Source: Nostoc sp. GT001 | Lineage (GTDB): Bacteria; Cyanobacteriota; Cyanobacteriia; Cyanobacteriales; Nostocaceae | Length of the DNA: 64,000 nt | Direction: 5' to 3' | NCBI RefSeq assembly: GCF_030382115.1 | Contig: NZ_JAUDRJ010000003.1 | Location: 5,927,049 to 5,991,048 of the forward strand | Shown: one piece after another, positions 48,801 through 56,943 of the stretch | How positions within the stretch are numbered: position 1 is the first letter of the stretch | How the letters are laid out: the number at the start of each line of letters is the position of its first letter | Notes under the pieces: generated by a model | Told to the model about the DNA's origin: nothing | The model's database searches: none | Seen by the model: the letters and a program-made list of their open reading frames with translations, nothing else | Made by a program: the position numbers and the translations under genes

Positions 48801-50186
48801 CAATATCCAGGCGTACAAAAAACTGTGGTGATTGCCAAAGAAGATGTTCTTGGGGATAAAAGTTTAGTTGCTTATGTTGTCACCAAACAAGGAGAAACTT
48901 TTGGGAGTGAGCAACTGCTGAGTTTTCTCCAGCAAAAGTTACCTGAACATTTGTTGCCTTCTGCCTTTTTCATAGTCGATTCTCTGCCATTAAATGCTAA
49001 TAGCGAAGTCGATCGCCAAGCCTTATCTGCGGTGAATCCAACTAATTCTAAAATAGAAAAAATATTTGCCACAGCAGAAGATCCATTACAACTTCAGTTA
49101 ACTAAAATTTGGGAAAACCTTTTAGGTATTCATCCTATTGGCATAAAAGACAACTTTTTTGATTTGGGTGGAAACTCACTACTTGCAGTACATCTATTTT
49201 CTCAGATCGAAAAGACATTTGGTCTAAATCTGCCCCTAGCTATTCTCTTGCAATCTTCAACCATTGAGCAATTAACTAGTTTTATTCGCCAGCAAGGGTT
49301 TTTGCCAGAAAGCCATAATCGGGTTGAGAGTAATACTAGTACCAACTCAGAAAAACCGATGCCTTGGTCATCATTAGTACCAATGCAGCCCAACGGTTCT
49401 AAGCCACCTCTCTTTTGCATCCATGCAATTGGTTTAAGTGTCCTCTACTACCGAGATTTATCACTTCATTTAGGTGAAAATCAGCCATTTTATGCGCTAC
49501 AAGCACGAGGATTAAGTGGGAAAGAAGCTCCTTTTACCAAGCTTGCACAAATGGCGGCTCATTACATCAAAGAGATACAAACTATTCAACCTGAAGGCCC
49601 TTATTTTTTGGGTGGTTCCTCCTTTGGCGGACTAGTAGCTTGGGAAATGGCTCAACAATTAGTAAAACAAGGTCAAAAAGTAGCTCTGTTAGCTTTATTT
49701 GATACTACTGGCCCAAATTATATTAAACAAGCGCCATTAGAAAAGCGAGTTTCTCAGCATTGGGACAACCTGACAAAACTTGGGACTAATTACGTGCTTG
49801 AGCAAATCAGGAACAAAAGCTCTTGGCTGAAGTATAAACTTCAAGAAAAGTTCCGAAAATTGATCTTTAAGTTTTCCTTAAGAATCTGGCGGACTGTACC
49901 TTATAACTACCGGAAATTAACAATCGAAGAGGCCAATAAACAGGCAGCCAGAGAATACGTTCTAAAAGCTTATCCAGGTCGAGTCACTGTATTCCGAGCA
50001 GAAGAGCGCGTTGCATTGGAAAAACGGGAGGTTGACCCCCAAATGGGTTGGAGTGAAATGGTCTTAGGAGGTTTGGATATTCAAAATGTCCCAGGAAACC
50101 ACGATTCTATTTTTAGAGAACCCCATGTCCGAACTCTATCTGAAAAGATGAGGGCTTGTATAGATCAAGCTATTGTAGACATCTGA
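45891..50186 (+). CDS. terminal NRPS module TubC-C-A-T-TE with degenerate C and A domains
   Basis: A 1431-residue terminal module. Residues 1-55 are a TubC-type N-terminal docking domain (LDELLSELRQRDVKLWLEGD). The C domain (70-500) reads HCIVCDG at 208-214 instead of HHxxxDG, so the catalytic second His is Cys209. The A domain (530-1040) is eroded: A3 is YVSGCNGKPNG (693-703) for YTSGSTGxPKG, A5 is AYGALETT for YGPTETT, and the A10 lysine is Glu1039 (NANSEVDRQ). The carrier domain is intact (DLGGNSLL, Ser1096). The thioesterase (1165-1420) is intact, with GSSFGG Ser1244, LFDTTG Asp and PGNHDS His. It probably cannot activate its own amino acid, while T and TE may still release the product. 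Confidence 0.92.
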   Translation: MKTLDELLSELRQRDVKLWLEGDRLRYRAAKDSLTPELLTELKTQKAEIINFLRQINTAASSQIPPIVACERNGDLPLSFGQQRIWFLHQFEPDSSSNNMPVVVRFTGNLNVAVLEESLREVVRRHEVLRTTFPAVNGKPTQVIATDVSLTLPIIDLRQVPDEQREAEAHLLATKEAHQPFDLGNGPILRVLLLQLSDREHLLIWNMHCIVCDGASSDLFYQDLITIYKALSAGQVSPLTPLPVQYADFTNWQYQWLQGEVLESQVNYWKQKLEGNLPIIDLPYDRPRPQGVQTYRGDRAALLLSKALNHALTDLSQKWGVTLFMTLLAAFELLLYRYSGQEDLLINFASAGRGQVETEGLIGFFSNTLVLRSNFAGNPTFRELLDRVRKDCLEAYTHQDLPFEKLIEELKPEQRSRNTSPLFQVKFSLNPPWSNGRGMASVQLPDLTITSLFGYIYHGKTKYDLTLVLREQDNGLGMVFDYNAEMFDASTIERMLGHFKTLLEGIVANPDRPIAELPLLTAPEQHQLLVEWNSKLADYPQHTCIHQWFETQAKRTPNNIAVSFKNQQLTYQELNQRANQLAYYLQTLGVESGVLIGLYLEPSLEMIVGLLGILKVGGTYVPLAPTSGQDGLAVILEDAQISLVLTQSSLVENLSEHQAQAICLDSDWEVIAVHVTENPESYGTDRTLACVMYVSGCNGKPNGIAITHDNLVTHSLAISETWELTQSDRLLLILSISCDTFIESLFPTWITGATAILQSQEMQSTGQFFPFIAQQQITVVNLATSFWYELVKELSVSPQTLPASLRLVMVGGEKVSRQAYLTWVEKVGKQVRWLNAYGALETTLTATVYDPKTATEANNTRSKIPIGKAIANTQIYILDRRSQLLPIGVTGEIYISGIGVTQGYFNRPELTSEKFIPNPFSSESGAYLYRTGDLGRYLSDGNIEFLGRLDNQVKIRGFRIELAEIEIILGQYPGVQKTVVIAKEDVLGDKSLVAYVVTKQGETFGSEQLLSFLQQKLPEHLLPSAFFIVDSLPLNANSEVDRQALSAVNPTNSKIEKIFATAEDPLQLQLTKIWENLLGIHPIGIKDNFFDLGGNSLLAVHLFSQIEKTFGLNLPLAILLQSSTIEQLTSFIRQQGFLPESHNRVESNTSTNSEKPMPWSSLVPMQPNGSKPPLFCIHAIGLSVLYYRDLSLHLGENQPFYALQARGLSGKEAPFTKLAQMAAHYIKEIQTIQPEGPYFLGGSSFGGLVAWEMAQQLVKQGQKVALLALFDTTGPNYIKQAPLEKRVSQHWDNLTKLGTNYVLEQIRNKSSWLKYKLQEKFRKLIFKFSLRIWRTVPYNYRKLTIEEANKQAAREYVLKAYPGRVTVFRAEERVALEKREVDPQMGWSEMVLGGLDIQNVPGNHDSIFREPHVRTLSEKMRACIDQAIVDI

Positions 50187-50220
50187 AATTCATTTAATTT
50201 GCAGAAATAGTTAGAACTTT

Positions 50221-50256
50221 CAACCTCATCTCGCTTCCGGGATGGGGTTGTTTTAT
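50221..50256 (+). terminator. terminator after the NRPS cluster
   Basis: CAACCTCATC pairs (one wobble) with GATGGGGTTG around a TCGCTTCCGG loop, followed by TTTTATTT. The same terminator sequence recurs after both DUF4114 genes. Confidence 0.85.
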
Positions 50257-50453
50257 TTCTAAGTAATAACTTTAACTATATATGTATAAATTCAATTGCT
50301 ACTAAAGCTCTTGCATAAGTTGTAAGCTGGAAAATACGTAGTATATCTACTGAGGCTTGAATAAAAATCAGACAATAAGCTATATAGTACATTCTTCTCT
50401 TTGCTAGAAAAGAACATTACTTTTACAAACTATTTTGCAATCTCAAGGGAAAT

Positions 50454-52892
50454 ATGACGCAGAAAATCCTGAATTTTGTAGAAGTTCAAAAAGATGATAC
50501 AAATGGTGTCGATGGACTTGCTGGTGCTAAATCCCTCACAATCAGTCCCGATGGAAAATTCCTGTATGCATCTGGATATGGTGACTCGGCTGTAGCGGTA
50601 TTTGAGCGGGATACAACCACAGGCGCACTGAGTTTTGTTGAATTTCAAAAAGATGATACAAATGGTGTCGATGGGCTTGCTGGTGCTGAATCTCTCACCG
50701 TCAGCCCCGATGGTAAATTCCTCTATGCTGCTGGATATGATGACTCGGCTGTAGCGGTATTTGAGCGGGATACAACCACAGGCGCACTGAGTTTTGTTGA
50801 ATTTCAAAAAGATGATACAAATGGTGTCGATGGGCTTGCTGGTGCTAAATCCCTCATAGTCAGCCCCGATGGTAAATTCCTGTATGCATCTGGATATAGT
50901 GACTCAGCTGTAGCGGTATTTGAGCGGGATACAACCACAGGCGCACTGAGTTTTGTTGAATTTCAAAAAGATGATACAAATGGTGTCGATGGGCTTGCTG
51001 GTGCTGAATCTCTCACCGTCAGCCCCGATGGTAAATTCCTCTATGCTGCTGGATATGATGACTCGGCTGTAGCGGTATTTGAGCGGGATACAACCACAGG
51101 CGCACTGAGTTTTGTTGAATTTCAAAAAGATGATACAAATGGTGTCGATGGGCTTGCTGGTGCTAAATCCCTCATAGTCAGCCCCGATGGAAAATTCCTG
51201 TATGCATCTGGATATAGTGACTCGGCTGTAGCTGTGTTTGAGCGGGATACAACCACAGGCAAACTAAGTTTTGTGGAAGTTCAAAAAGATGGTATCAGTA
51301 GTGTCGATGGGCTTGGTGGTGTCTCTTCCATTACTGTCAGTTCCGATGGAAAATTCCTCTATGCTGCTGGATATGATGACTCGGCTGTAGCTGTGTTTGA
51401 GCGGGATACAACCACAGGCAAACTGAGTTTTGTGGAAGTTCAAAAAGATGATACAGATGGTGTTGATGGACTTGGTGGTGCGGTTTCTGTAACTCTCACC
51501 TCCGATGGCAAATACCTCTACACTGCTGGATCTGATGACTCGGCGGTGGCGGTGTTTAGTGCGCCTTTCAATCATGCGCCAGAGGTGGGAAATGAAATTC
51601 TTGATCAAGAAACCACCGAAGATAGTGTCTTCAACTTCACCCTTCCAGTTGACACCTTCAGCGATGTAGATGTTGAAGATATCCTGACTTACACTGCAAC
51701 TTTAGAAAATGATGATTTACTGCCTACTTGGTTGAAGTTTGATCCTGCTACCCTTACCTTCAGTGGGACTCCCACAACTAAGGATGTAGGTAATCTAAAC
51801 ATCAAAGTCACTGCTAAAGATATTGCTGGAGAGGAAGCTAGTGATATATTTACGCTTGGGGTTGCCGATAAAAATACTCCTACTACTCTATTCACATTAA
51901 TTACAGGCGATATCTTTAGTGTCAAGACTAAGCTGAAGACTAAAGGCAATAAAGCAAAAATCTCCATCAAAATTAAAACCAGCACTTTTAAAGAGGTGAA
52001 TGAGCTGTGTGTATTTAATGTTGATGATGATGAAGGTAAGATTGATGGCATAGCCCCTGGTGCAGAAGGCTATACACAAGCTGCTCTTTTACGCTCCAAG
52101 GTGATTTTCTTTTCCCTTGCTAATATGCCCAAGGGTTTCAAGCATGACGATGTGAATAACGTCTTAGAATTTGACTCTGATACCAAACTCCGATTCTATA
52201 GCGTATCCAACAGTACTACTCAGGCTGTACTGTCTGGAAAAGCATCTTTTTCAAGTGTCGTTTTTTCCTCAGCCACAAATACCAACACAGGAGAGGAAGG
52301 TTTTTCTCTCAACTTCCAAAATTTTGCTGTAACGGTTCAGGCAACAAATCAAGAAATATCTTTGGGGACAAATTTACAAGGCAAAAAAGAAGGCGAACTG
52401 ATTGATTTACGGGGTGTAGGACAATCGGTAAAAGCTGACTTTAAGGTTTATAGAGAAGCTGCATTGAACAACTTTGTCGGTTTTTATCGGGTTGCTGATG
52501 AAAATGGTGGCATTGACACCAATAGCGATGGTAAAGCAGATATTCTTGTTGGACAAGCAGGTTATGCCGAAGCCGCTGTGCGTGGGCGTGTTACAGGCGT
52601 TGACTTGACGGTGAGCAATCAAGGTTCGGCAACATCTACCAGCACTTTCGGAACTGATTCGTTATTTGCACCCTTTATTATTATCAATGGTAAAGCAGAT
52701 AAGTTTCTCGATAATAATGCCAATAACGATCCAAAGATTTACTTCTCATTTTTGGGTGCTAACTCAGATAAGGTAGATCACATTCGACTGTTGGGAAATA
52801 ACACCTTTGGTTTTGAAGATTTAGCCAATGGTGGTGATAAAGATTACAACGATATGATTGTACAGGTAAATTTGAGTGTCAATCTTGCCTAG
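50454..52892 (+). CDS. seven-bladed YVTN/lactonase-type propeller protein with cadherin-like and DUF4114 domains
   Basis: An 812-residue protein. Residues 6-370 are seven repeats of 52 residues, each SFVEFQKDDTNGVDGLAGA followed by SPDGKFLYAAGYDDSAVAVFERDTTTG, forming one complete beta-propeller of the YVTN/6-phosphogluconolactonase type. A dystroglycan-type cadherin-like domain follows at about 375-475 ([19 protein letters not shown]), then a long beta-rich stretch. The C-terminal DUF4114 domain has its acidic signature [20 protein letters not shown] at about 782-805. There is no signal peptide; with the type I exporter downstream it is probably exported that way. The ORF has ATG after AAGGGAAAT. 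Its function is unknown; a cell-surface or matrix role is inferred. Confidence 0.85.
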   Translation: MTQKILNFVEVQKDDTNGVDGLAGAKSLTISPDGKFLYASGYGDSAVAVFERDTTTGALSFVEFQKDDTNGVDGLAGAESLTVSPDGKFLYAAGYDDSAVAVFERDTTTGALSFVEFQKDDTNGVDGLAGAKSLIVSPDGKFLYASGYSDSAVAVFERDTTTGALSFVEFQKDDTNGVDGLAGAESLTVSPDGKFLYAAGYDDSAVAVFERDTTTGALSFVEFQKDDTNGVDGLAGAKSLIVSPDGKFLYASGYSDSAVAVFERDTTTGKLSFVEVQKDGISSVDGLGGVSSITVSSDGKFLYAAGYDDSAVAVFERDTTTGKLSFVEVQKDDTDGVDGLGGAVSVTLTSDGKYLYTAGSDDSAVAVFSAPFNHAPEVGNEILDQETTEDSVFNFTLPVDTFSDVDVEDILTYTATLENDDLLPTWLKFDPATLTFSGTPTTKDVGNLNIKVTAKDIAGEEASDIFTLGVADKNTPTTLFTLITGDIFSVKTKLKTKGNKAKISIKIKTSTFKEVNELCVFNVDDDEGKIDGIAPGAEGYTQAALLRSKVIFFSLANMPKGFKHDDVNNVLEFDSDTKLRFYSVSNSTTQAVLSGKASFSSVVFSSATNTNTGEEGFSLNFQNFAVTVQATNQEISLGTNLQGKKEGELIDLRGVGQSVKADFKVYREAALNNFVGFYRVADENGGIDTNSDGKADILVGQAGYAEAAVRGRVTGVDLTVSNQGSATSTSTFGTDSLFAPFIIINGKADKFLDNNANNDPKIYFSFLGANSDKVDHIRLLGNNTFGFEDLANGGDKDYNDMIVQVNLSVNLA
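50470..51555 (+). repeat. seven 156-base tandem repeats encoding propeller blades
   Basis: The blade-coding units are 156 bases. Blades 2-3 and blades 4-5 are almost base-for-base identical, so a 312-base pair of blades was duplicated recently. Blades 1, 6 and 7 are more diverged. Confidence 0.9.
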
Positions 52893-52924
52893 ATCGAAGG
52901 CGAGGAATTACTTAGAAAAATAAT

Positions 52925-52959
52925 ACAACCTCATCCCGGTTGCGGGGTGAGGTTGTTTT
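52925..52959 (+). terminator. terminator after the propeller/DUF4114 gene
   Basis: ACAACCTCATCCCG-GTTG-CGGGGTGAGGTTGT (one wobble), then TTTT. Near-identical to the one at 56161. Confidence 0.93.
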
Positions 52960-53040
52960 CTGCGTAGCGATTACATGGACTCATATATGTATAAATGCGA
53001 TCGCCAATAAAGTCTTTGCATCACTCTAAAGCTATTTATA

Positions 53041-53191
53041 GGCGTGTTACAGGCATTTTTTACGGTGAATAAGGACAGCAAATTATACCGCGACTTTCAA
53101 AGCTGCTTCGCTGTTTGCGCTATTTATTATTGTTGATGGCAAATATGATGCTATTTGCGATGGCAATGGTAATATTGATCCGCAGGTTTAG
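53041..53191 (+). pseudogene. relic of a third DUF4114 gene C-terminus
   Basis: The sequence from GGCGTGTTACAGGC at 53041 to a TAG at 53191 can be aligned to the DUF4114 coding region of both neighbours. Its frame near the end reads LFALFIIVDGKYDAICDGNGN, compared with [21 protein letters not shown] in the gene at 53348. It lacks the rest of the gene and is clearly decayed. The gap 52960-53347 otherwise contains no gene; bases 53193-53290 match the 3' flank of the next gene. Confidence 0.75.
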
Positions 53192-53347
53192 GCAGTAAAT
53201 TTACTGGAGTTAACTATTAGCCTTTTATATAAGTTTAATAATTGACTCCTGTACGATACCAAAAAAATCCTGTTTCTACGTGATTTACAGGTTATGGCAC
53301 GTAATGGCTGTCACAAAAAAACCATTAATTATTAATATAGAGTAATT

Positions 53348-56128
53348 ATGTCAGACACCATCCCGATCGCGATCGCAAAAGAGCCAACTCAAGACTTATA
53401 TGAGCAAATACCTGCTACTCACTTAGTTTTCATCGACTCACAGGTTGAGAACTACCACAGTCTGGTAGCAGGTGTATTGCCTAACACCTCTGTTGTAGTC
53501 TTAGACCCTGACCAGAATGGCATTGAACAAATTAGCCAAGTGGTGGCAACTCATCGGGAAATCAACAGCCTACACATTGTTTCTCACGGCGCACCAGGGC
53601 AAGTTTATCTGGGAAACAGTCAACTCAGCTACGAAACCCTCAACCATTATGCTTGGCAACTCATGGACTGGGCAAATGTTTTGAGTGCAAATGCACAACT
53701 GCTGTTGTATGGTTGCGAAGTCGGGCAAACAGAGCAAGGTAAAGCATTTGTACAGCGCCTAAGTGAATTGACAGGTGCAGTAGTAGCGGCGTCTGATGAC
53801 TTAACGGGGAGTACTGCATTAGGTGGTAACTGGAAACTAAAAGTTTCTACGGGGGCAATTGTTCCTACTTTGGCATTTCAGCCAGAAGTAATGGCAGCCT
53901 ACGCTTCAGTACTAACTGCTCCAGTCTTGGGAAAAGAAATTGTAGACCAACAAGCCACTGAAGATATTTTCTTCAGCTTCACTGTACCAGATGACACTTT
54001 CACCGATCTAGATGTCGGAGATACCCTTACCTACACTGCAACTCTGGACGACGATACGCCTTTGCCGAATGGGTTGAAGTTCAATGCTGCTACCAAGACT
54101 TTCAGTGGTACTCCCGATAATGGGGACGTAGGTAGTCTAAACATCAAAGTTACCGCTAAAGATGTTGGTGGAGAAACAGCCAGTGATGTGTTTAAACTCA
54201 CGGTTAATAATGTCAACGATCCTCCAGTTTTAGTAAAAGAAATTACAGACCAAGAAGCCACCCAGAACATACTTTTCAACTTCACAGTCCCAGATGACAC
54301 CTTTAGCGATGTGGATGTTGGAGACATCCTTACCTACACTGCAACCTTAGAAAACGATGCTCCTCTGCCAATGGGATTGAAGTTCAATCCTACTACCCGT
54401 ACCTTCAGTGGCACTCCTGAAAATCAGGACGTAGGTAGTCTAAACATCAAAGTTACTGCTAAAGATGTTGCAGGAGAGCAAGCCAGTGATGTGTTTAAAC
54501 TCACGGTTAATAATGTCAACGATCCTCCAGTTTTAATAAAAGAAATTACAGACCAAGAAGCCACCCAGAACACACTTTTCAACTTCACAGTCCCAGATGA
54601 CACCTTTAGCGATGTGGATGTTGGAGACATCCTTACCTACACTGCAACCTTAGAAAACGATGCTCCTCTGCCAATGGGATTGAAGTTCAATCCTACTACC
54701 CGTACCTTCAGTGGCACTCCTGAAAATCAGGACGTAGGTAGTCTAAACATCAAAGTTACTGCTAAAGATGTTGCAGGAGAGCAAGCCAGTGATGTGTTTA
54801 AACTCACGGTTAATAATGTCAACGATCCTCCAGTTTTAATAAAAGAAATTGCAGACCAACAAGTTACTGAAGACACACTCTTCAACTTCACCGTCCCAGC
54901 TGACACCTTTAGCGATGTGGATGTTGGAGACATTCTCACCTATACTGCAACGCTGGAAAATAATGACCTACTACCTACTTGGTTGAACTTCAATCCTACT
55001 ACTCTTATTTTCAGTGGTACTCCTGAGAATGAGGATGTAGGTAGTTTAAACATCAAAGTCACAGCTAAGGATGTTGCAGGAGAGCAAGCCAGTGATGTGT
55101 TTAAACTTGGGGTTACTGACAATACTGCTGTAGTAACACAAATTACAGGCGATATCTTTAGTGTCAAGACTAAGCTGAACATTAAAGGTGATAAAGGAAA
55201 ACTCTCAATCAAGATTAGAAACAACACCTCTAAAGAGGTGAACGAACTAAATGTATTTACTGTTGACGATGAACAAGGTAGGATTAACGGCATAGCCCCT
55301 GGTGCAGAAGGCTATACGCAAGCGGCTCTTTTGCGTTCAAAGGTGGTTTTCTCCGCTCTTGCCAATCTGCCTAATGGTTTTAATCTTGCCGACCTGAAAA
55401 ACATATTAGAATTCGACTCTGATACCAAACTCAGATTTTATCTGGTATCCAACAGTACTACTCAGTCTGTACTGTCTGGAAAAACCCCCTTCTCAAGTGT
55501 GCTTTTTTCCTCAGCTACAAATAACGACATAGAAGATGAAGGGTTTTCTCTTAATTTTCAGAATTTGGTAGTGAATATTCAGCCAACCAATCAAGAAGTA
55601 TCTTTCGGTACTGGTCTGCAAGGCAAATATCAAGGCGAACTGATTGATTTACGGAGTGTGACACAATCGGTAACAGCTGAGTTTGCAGTCAACAGAGAGG
55701 CAGCTTACAATAACTTTGTCGGCTTCTATCAGGTGGCTGATGAAAATGGTGGTATTGACACCAACGGTGATGGTACAGCAGATATTCTTGTTGGTCAGGC
55801 TGGTTACGCCGAAGCTGCTGTGCGCGGGCGTGTTGCAGGCATTGACTTGGCAGTGGGCAACCAAAGCACTGCAAATTACACTGGCACTTTCGGGCCGAAT
55901 TCTTTATTTGCACCATTTATTATTGTGGATGGCAGACCCGATGCAATTCTCAATGGTAATGCCAATAAAAATGTTTACTTCACATTCTTGGGTGCTAATT
56001 CAGATAAGGTAGATCACATTCGGTTATTGGGAAATAATACCTTTGGTTTTGAAGATTTAGCTAATGGTGGTGATAAAGATTATAACGATATGATTGTGCA
56101 GATCAATTTGAGTGTCAATATTGCCTAG
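53348..56128 (+). CDS. DUF4347 - cadherin-like repeat - DUF4114 surface protein
   Basis: A 926-residue protein. An N-terminal DUF4347 domain (about 25-190) contains [19 protein letters not shown] and [21 protein letters not shown], typical of large cyanobacterial adhesin-like proteins. Four dystroglycan-type cadherin-like repeats of about 101 residues follow (195-600), each with [20 protein letters not shown] and a [14 protein letters not shown] segment. The C-terminal part, about 610-926, is homologous to that of the previous gene and ends in the DUF4114 signature [20 protein letters not shown]. The acidic DxDxGD loops suggest calcium binding. There is no signal peptide; type I export is likely, given the exporter next door. 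It is a paralogue of the 50454 gene over the C-terminal half. Confidence 0.87.
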   Translation: MSDTIPIAIAKEPTQDLYEQIPATHLVFIDSQVENYHSLVAGVLPNTSVVVLDPDQNGIEQISQVVATHREINSLHIVSHGAPGQVYLGNSQLSYETLNHYAWQLMDWANVLSANAQLLLYGCEVGQTEQGKAFVQRLSELTGAVVAASDDLTGSTALGGNWKLKVSTGAIVPTLAFQPEVMAAYASVLTAPVLGKEIVDQQATEDIFFSFTVPDDTFTDLDVGDTLTYTATLDDDTPLPNGLKFNAATKTFSGTPDNGDVGSLNIKVTAKDVGGETASDVFKLTVNNVNDPPVLVKEITDQEATQNILFNFTVPDDTFSDVDVGDILTYTATLENDAPLPMGLKFNPTTRTFSGTPENQDVGSLNIKVTAKDVAGEQASDVFKLTVNNVNDPPVLIKEITDQEATQNTLFNFTVPDDTFSDVDVGDILTYTATLENDAPLPMGLKFNPTTRTFSGTPENQDVGSLNIKVTAKDVAGEQASDVFKLTVNNVNDPPVLIKEIADQQVTEDTLFNFTVPADTFSDVDVGDILTYTATLENNDLLPTWLNFNPTTLIFSGTPENEDVGSLNIKVTAKDVAGEQASDVFKLGVTDNTAVVTQITGDIFSVKTKLNIKGDKGKLSIKIRNNTSKEVNELNVFTVDDEQGRINGIAPGAEGYTQAALLRSKVVFSALANLPNGFNLADLKNILEFDSDTKLRFYLVSNSTTQSVLSGKTPFSSVLFSSATNNDIEDEGFSLNFQNLVVNIQPTNQEVSFGTGLQGKYQGELIDLRSVTQSVTAEFAVNREAAYNNFVGFYQVADENGGIDTNGDGTADILVGQAGYAEAAVRGRVAGIDLAVGNQSTANYTGTFGPNSLFAPFIIVDGRPDAILNGNANKNVYFTFLGANSDKVDHIRLLGNNTFGFEDLANGGDKDYNDMIVQINLSVNIA
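53930..55130 (+). repeat. 303-base tandem repeats encoding cadherin-like domains
   Basis: Four units in the DUF4347 gene. The second and third (junctions at about 54221, 54524 and 54827) have an exact 303-base period and are nearly identical in bases, showing very recent duplication or gene conversion. Confidence 0.9.
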
Positions 56129-56160
56129 TATCAACTACGAGCAATTACTTGGATAAATAA

Positions 56161-56196
56161 AATAACCTTATCCCGGTTGCGGGATGAGGTTATTTT
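56161..56196 (+). terminator. terminator after the DUF4347/DUF4114 gene
   Basis: AATAACCTTATCCCG-GTTG-CGGGATGAGGTTATT (one wobble), then TT. The following 56197-56943 is AT-rich intergenic DNA with no gene I can support and no confident promoter for the exporter. Confidence 0.92.
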
Positions 56197-56943
56197 ATGC
56201 GTAGCGATTAGATGGACTCGCTATTAATTAAACTAGTAAATTTACTGAAGGCAGTTATTGTCTTTCCTTCATAAATTTAATAGTTGATTCCTCTAGAGTG
56301 ACAAAAAATCTTCAGCTTTACTTTTCCAGTTAATTTTTATTAAATTAAGCTAGCAAAAAAGTGATGGAGAATTATTTCATAAATAGGTATAGGTGATGTT
56401 CAACGAGGAAAGTTCCTATTTTTCGCCATTAGTGATATTGTCAATACCTATATTCAAGAATTTGTAAAAAATAATTCAGAAATTTAAAGTTTTTTTTATT
56501 ACATAATTCTTAACTAGGGTATTTACTTAGGAAAGCATCTGTGATACTTTCATGTTGATTATCATAAAGTAAAATATAAATCTCTAAATTTAACAGCCAT
56601 GTTTATGTATTTTAGTTTGATGATGAATATCGATATTGCATAGTTGCAATCATCAATATTGAGTTTAATTTTGTATAAATTATGTAGCGTTAACCAAGTG
56701 ATAACTTGTCCTCGATCTATTTACAGTATGCTTTATTTTGAAAAACGCGTAACAATCGTAACCGTGTGATATAAATACAGGTCTGCAATTAGACTAAATT
56801 TCCCTCTGTGCTGTTACACATTTAAACACCTAAATTCCACATAAGTCTTGTCACTGCTGGCATAAAACCAAACACTGCCACTGTTAGTAAAAGAGATACT
56901 CCCTAATATTTTCGACTTAATTCCTCACTTTAACTAGTTTTAT

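Noticed and set aside
50470..51555. Regular repeats considered as a CRISPR array
   Set aside because: Units are 156 bases, contiguous, in frame and encode protein blades; no spacers.
50430..51608. Repetitive minus-strand frames (NKTQCACGCIPLKYRYSR type)
   Set aside because: Antisense reading of the 156-base propeller repeats; no independent coding signal.
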